The notes below the pieces were generated by a model, which was not told where the DNA came from, did not search any database, and saw nothing but the letters and a program-made list of their open reading frames with translations. This document shows positions 60,765 through 64,000 of a stretch of 64,000 bases of DNA, piece after piece. Source of the DNA: Pedobacter ginsengisoli (lineage in GTDB: Bacteria > Bacteroidota > Bacteroidia > Sphingobacteriales > Sphingobacteriaceae); the NCBI RefSeq assembly GCF_030244015.1, contig NZ_JASSYX010000002.1, forward strand, positions 62,001 through 126,000, in the 5' to 3' direction. The position numbers and the translations under genes were made by a program. How positions within the stretch are numbered: the stretch's first letter is position 1; each line of letters starts with the position of its first letter.

Positions 60765-61658
60765 TTAATTTGAGCTTGCCTTCTTTTTAAGTTTCTGCCG
60801 CTGGCCCAGATATAGACCAAAAACAACAAGAATTGTACCCCCTACGGTGTATAGCGTAATGGGTTCGTCCAGGAGCCACCAGGCATAGAAAAAACCAAAA
60901 AGGGGGCAGAGGAACAACCAGAGGGAGGCTTTGACAGTGTCTATTTTCAATAAATAGAACCAGCAGATCAGTCCGATCACGGATACCGCCAGACTGAGCC
61001 ATAACGCAGAGTAAACAAAGTGGTTGTCTATGGTCAGGGTAGAGAAATCACTGAAAGCAAAAGTAAAAGGGAGCAGGAACAATCCGCCAAGAGCTACCTG
61101 CCAGCCGTTGATGAGGATGTTGGGTAATGTCCATCTGACCCGGGCATAGTATACGCTGGCAAAGGATACGGAGATCATACTGAGCATGAGTATGATCACT
61201 CCAAATAAACTGCTGCTGCTGTTTTTGAGCAGGGGATAGGTAGCTATTGCTATGCCGGTCATGCCGATGATGATGCTGAATATTTCAGCTTTGGCAGGTT
61301 TACGTCCTATGAGCCATGAAGAAAGCAATACGATAAGCAGCGGATTGGTGGAGGTGGCCAGACTGCCGATGCCTGCAGCGGTATACTTCATAGCATAGAC
61401 AAACAGGCCCAGGTAAACAGTGGTGTTGAGGAAGCCGAACAGGGCAAGGTGTTTCCATTCCCCGGCAGTGGGCAGGCGGTAAGACTGATCTTTTTTAAAG
61501 GAATATCCGTAGAGCAATAAAACAATACCTGCTATGAAAAACCGGGTATTCCCAAGTATGAGGGGCGGCGCGGAAAGCAATCCAAATTTAGTTGCTACGG
61601 AGGCAGAGGCCCAGAGCATGGCAAAAAGCAGGCCGATAATGATATTTTTCACACTCAA
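60765..61658 (-). CDS. EamA/DMT-family transporter
   Basis: 297 aa with ten predicted membrane helices in two EamA repeats (AMLWASASVATKFGLLSAPPLILGNTRFFIAG is the N-terminal repeat signature). Start is TTG at 61658, or GTG at 61652 (VKNIIIGLLFAMLWAS); the former overlaps a TACCTTTG -7-like box (61656-61663), so the start is uncertain by two codons. Substrate unknown; the family exports amino acids and other metabolites. Divergent from the S9 peptidase gene. Confidence 0.88.
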   Translation of the reverse strand: MSVKNIIIGLLFAMLWASASVATKFGLLSAPPLILGNTRFFIAGIVLLLYGYSFKKDQSYRLPTAGEWKHLALFGFLNTTVYLGLFVYAMKYTAAGIGSLATSTNPLLIVLLSSWLIGRKPAKAEIFSIIIGMTGIAIATYPLLKNSSSSLFGVIILMLSMISVSFASVYYARVRWTLPNILINGWQVALGGLFLLPFTFAFSDFSTLTIDNHFVYSALWLSLAVSVIGLICWFYLLKIDTVKASLWLFLCPLFGFFYAWWLLDEPITLYTVGGTILVVFGLYLGQRQKLKKKASSN

Positions 61659-61710
61659 AGGTAAGACAAGAAAACACTATATTTCGCCAGTCAATCTTAA
61701 CAAATTTTTC

Positions 61711-61718
61711 TAAGTTTG
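61711..61718 (+). promoter_or_regulatory. Bacteroidota -7 promoter box for the S9 peptidase gene
   Basis: TAAGTTTG; predicted leader about 20 nt to ATG 61746. The same TTG (61716) is a possible start codon only if translation began at the promoter, which is unlikely. Confidence 0.5.
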
Positions 61719-61745
61719 ACACAACTTATTATTCATCGAGATTTT

Positions 61746-63896
61746 ATGAAGAGATTTATCTTGTCTGCCCAGCTGGTACTGATTACGGTTTGTGGCATTG
61801 CGCAGCAGAAACTACTGACCATGCAGGATGTCATTGGCAATGCACGCACTACTTTGGCGCCGCAAAATCTGACCCAGATACAGTTTTTATATGGTACAGA
61901 AAATTATGTGTATGCCAAACGCGCAGGCAATGAACCGGTATGGATGAAGGGGGGATTTAAGGAGGAGGAAAAACCATTTTTATCACTGGCAGAGCTGAAT
62001 GTGAGACTAAAGGCTGCCGGGCTGGATTCGGCAAAGAATATGCCTTTGATCCAGTTTAACCAGGGTGCTGATTGGATCATCGGTCTGAATGGCGCTAAAG
62101 TAGCACTGAACCCGGTCAGCAATAAAGCTATTATATTGGTAGAAGCGGCACTTGCAGGCAAGGCGGGTCTGGAAGAAAGTAAGGCTGGCTATGTGGCTTA
62201 TCTGGATAATTTTAATTTGTTTGTGGCCAAAAATGGAGACCAAAAGCAGGTAACCACTGACGGCAGTGCAGATATTGTGTATGCGTCATCGGTGCACCGG
62301 GAAGAGTTTGGGATTACTAAGGGCACATTCTGGAGCAACAGTGGAAAACTGCTTGCTTTTTACAGGATGGACCAGAGTATGGTAACCGATTACCCGGTCA
62401 TTGACTGGACTACAAAACCGGCAAAGAATGTAAATATTAAGTACCCGATGGCGGGTGATAAAAGCCACGAGGTGACGGTAAGGGTTTATAATGCAGAAAC
62501 AGGTGCTGTGGTTTACCTGAAAACCGGTGAGCCGGCGGAGCAGTACCTGACCAATATTGCCTGGAGTCCGGATGATAAATATGTGTATATAGCTATTCTG
62601 AACCGCGGACAGAATCACATGAAACTAAATCAGTATGATGCGGTGAGCGGTGCATTTATTAAAACTTTATTTGAAGAAAAGGATGAGAAATATGTGGAGC
62701 CTTTGGTGCCCATGCTGTTCCTCAAAAATGATCCGGGTAAATTCATCTGGCAAAGTAACCGTGATGGCTGGAATCATTTGTATCTGTATGACAGGAATGG
62801 AAAAGTATTGAAACAGCTTACCAAAGGTAGCTGGGAGGTGCTGGAGGTAAAGGGTTTTGATGCCAGAGGAGAACGGTTGTTTTACACCTCTACAGCGGGG
62901 TCGCCGATAAGCCGGAATTTATATGCGCTGAATGTGAAGTCTGGTAAGTCGGTTCAGCTGACTCAGGGACTGGCGGTTCATGTTACCCAGGTAAGTGCCT
63001 CCGGGAATACTGTGATCGATAATTTCAGCAGTCCGGAACAGCCGAGAGTAGTACAGGTTATAGAAACGGGCTCACTAAAGACTAAGGTGCTGCTTAAAGC
63101 AGCAAATCCGCTGGCAGGTTATGCTACTGAAAATTCCAGCATCTTTACTTTCAAGAGTAAATCCGGAGATGACCTGTATGCGAGTTTATACAAACCCGTC
63201 GGGTTTGATGCCGCTAAAAAATATCCGGTGATCGTTTACTGGTATGGAGGTTCACATGCGCAGCTGGTACTGAACAGCTGGAACGCCGGTGCCGGTGATT
63301 ATTGGTTCAGGTATATGGCTGAGCATGGTTATGTGGTACTAACCATCGATACCAGGGGCAGTGACAACAGGGGAAAGGCATTTGAACAGTCTATGTTCCG
63401 ACGGGTAGGTGATGTGCAGATGGAAGACATGATGGCTGCGGTTGATTATCTGAAAAGCCAGCCCTATGTGGATGCTGCCAATATGGGTTTGTTTGGCTGG
63501 AGTTTTGGCGGGTTCAATACCGTGGATTTTATGGTGAACCATCCGGGAGTCTTTAAGGCTGCGGTAGCCGGCGGACCGGTGATCAACTGGGCTTTTTATG
63601 AAGTAATGTATACGGAACGCTATATGGATACGCCTCAGGAAAATCCTGAGGGATTTGCAGCGACTTATCTGAGTAACAAGGCAGCTCAGCTTAAAGGAAA
63701 GCTATTGCTGATCCATGGTCAGCAGGATCCGGTGGTGGTCCAGCAGAATTCGGTTGATTTTGTGAAGAAAGCAGTGGATGCGGGAGTGCAGGTTGATTAT
63801 ATGATCTATCCGGGCCATGAACACAATGTGACCGGCAAGGATAGGGTACACCTGTATCAGAAAGTGACGGATTATTTCATGCAGAACCTGAAATAG
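61746..63896 (+). CDS. S9-family serine peptidase, dipeptidyl peptidase IV-like
   Basis: 716 aa from ATG 61746 with a signal peptide (KRFILSAQLVLITVCGIAQQ). A beta-propeller (about 25-460) with the substrate-anchoring E186-E187 pair in VHREEFGITKG, then an alpha/beta-hydrolase domain with S586 (GWSFGGFN), D661 (HGQQDPVV) and H702 (DRVHLYQK). These enzymes remove Xaa-Pro dipeptides from peptides in the periplasm. Followed by a strong hairpin terminator. Confidence 0.92.
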   Translation: MKRFILSAQLVLITVCGIAQQKLLTMQDVIGNARTTLAPQNLTQIQFLYGTENYVYAKRAGNEPVWMKGGFKEEEKPFLSLAELNVRLKAAGLDSAKNMPLIQFNQGADWIIGLNGAKVALNPVSNKAIILVEAALAGKAGLEESKAGYVAYLDNFNLFVAKNGDQKQVTTDGSADIVYASSVHREEFGITKGTFWSNSGKLLAFYRMDQSMVTDYPVIDWTTKPAKNVNIKYPMAGDKSHEVTVRVYNAETGAVVYLKTGEPAEQYLTNIAWSPDDKYVYIAILNRGQNHMKLNQYDAVSGAFIKTLFEEKDEKYVEPLVPMLFLKNDPGKFIWQSNRDGWNHLYLYDRNGKVLKQLTKGSWEVLEVKGFDARGERLFYTSTAGSPISRNLYALNVKSGKSVQLTQGLAVHVTQVSASGNTVIDNFSSPEQPRVVQVIETGSLKTKVLLKAANPLAGYATENSSIFTFKSKSGDDLYASLYKPVGFDAAKKYPVIVYWYGGSHAQLVLNSWNAGAGDYWFRYMAEHGYVVLTIDTRGSDNRGKAFEQSMFRRVGDVQMEDMMAAVDYLKSQPYVDAANMGLFGWSFGGFNTVDFMVNHPGVFKAAVAGGPVINWAFYEVMYTERYMDTPQENPEGFAATYLSNKAAQLKGKLLLIHGQQDPVVVQQNSVDFVKKAVDAGVQVDYMIYPGHEHNVTGKDRVHLYQKVTDYFMQNLK

Positions 63897-63921
63897 AAAA
63901 GGGGCCGGTAGGCCCCTTTTT
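63897..63921. terminator. Bidirectional rho-independent terminator
   Basis: AAAAGGGGCC-GGTA-GGCCCCTTTT, flanked by T on one side and A on the other, so it can end both the peptidase gene and the convergent gene that follows. Confidence 0.85.
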
Positions 63922-63941
63922 CGTTTTATAGTTTAAGATGC

Positions 63942-64000
63942 TTAGCCCTCCAAAGCCGCAAGGTTTTCTTCAATAATTCTTATCTTGCCTTCTGCATCAG
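63942..64000 (-). CDS. C-terminal end of an unidentified protein (partial)
   Basis: Minus-strand frame open to the right edge and ending in TAA at 63942-63944; the visible C terminus is DAEGKIRIIEENLAALEG. It is charged and helix-like, and stops 20 bp from a bidirectional terminator, as expected for a convergent gene. Too short to identify. Confidence 0.5.
   Translation of the reverse strand, partial: DAEGKIRIIEENLAALEG

Overview
The window looks like a chromosomal segment of a Bacteroidota bacterium, most likely Sphingobacteriaceae and Pedobacter-like. This is inferred from a SusC/SusD pair, several promoter -7 boxes of the form TAnnTTTG, lipoproteins with SusD-type N termini, and GC-moderate genes with few Shine-Dalgarno sites. 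No rRNA, tRNA, CRISPR array, insertion sequence or prophage was recognised. Almost all of the sequence is coding.

Layout. 1-7192 (+) is a nitrate-assimilation and molybdenum-cofactor cluster: a three-module nitrate reductase (cut by the left edge), a rubredoxin-tailed protein with a nitrite/sulfite-reductase-like half domain, then moaA, moaD, moaE and mobA. 7176-12.7 kb holds housekeeping genes: an ACC-deaminase-like PLP enzyme, rluD, a class IV aminotransferase, fmt, topoisomerase IB and a small hydrophilic protein. At 12.8-17.1 kb a NamZ-type muramidase lipoprotein (-) and a beta-propeller/HEAT/cytochrome c dehydrogenase (+) diverge, and each is followed by a copy of the same hairpin repeat. 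A LolE/FtsX-like permease follows. 18.9-23.7 kb is an iron-uptake type operon (TonB siderophore receptor, PepSY membrane protein, DUF4198 protein) behind a promoter overlapped by a Fur-box-like inverted repeat.

23.8-42.6 kb is a glycan-utilisation locus in two transcription units. Unit 1 is SusC, SusD, a DUF4959/DUF5000-like surface lipoprotein and a GH2-like enzyme. Unit 2 is a sodium:solute symporter, an FAD oxidoreductase, a sialate O-acetylesterase-like esterase and a GH31 enzyme. Between them lies a LacI-family regulator with a four-cysteine zinc ribbon fused in front of its helix-turn-helix. Each unit is preceded by an almost identical 44-46 bp palindrome built from two LacI-type half-operators. 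The palindrome sits at nearly the same distance (45 or 46 bp) upstream of a shared promoter-like block. I consider this regulator/operator pair the most interesting system in the window.

42.6-64 kb is mixed housekeeping: winged-helix protein, SDR, pterin dehydratase, short MutS-like ATPase, two L,D-transpeptidases of different families facing each other, a DEAD-box-like protein with degenerate motifs, an ArsR-SRPBCC-DoxX-DUF4256 operon with a palindromic operator, an M23 peptidase, efp, an operon of aldo/keto reductase, AI-2E-type transporter, small membrane protein and mazG, then mnmD, a YjbR protein, a secreted Gfo/Idh/MocA protein, a TetR regulator, an EamA transporter and a DPP IV-like S9 peptidase. 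Several intergenic regions carry long inverted repeats (17.2, 57.0 and 60.3 kb) that look like dispersed hairpin elements. Protein identities rest on recognising motifs and family sequence patterns by eye; no database search was run.
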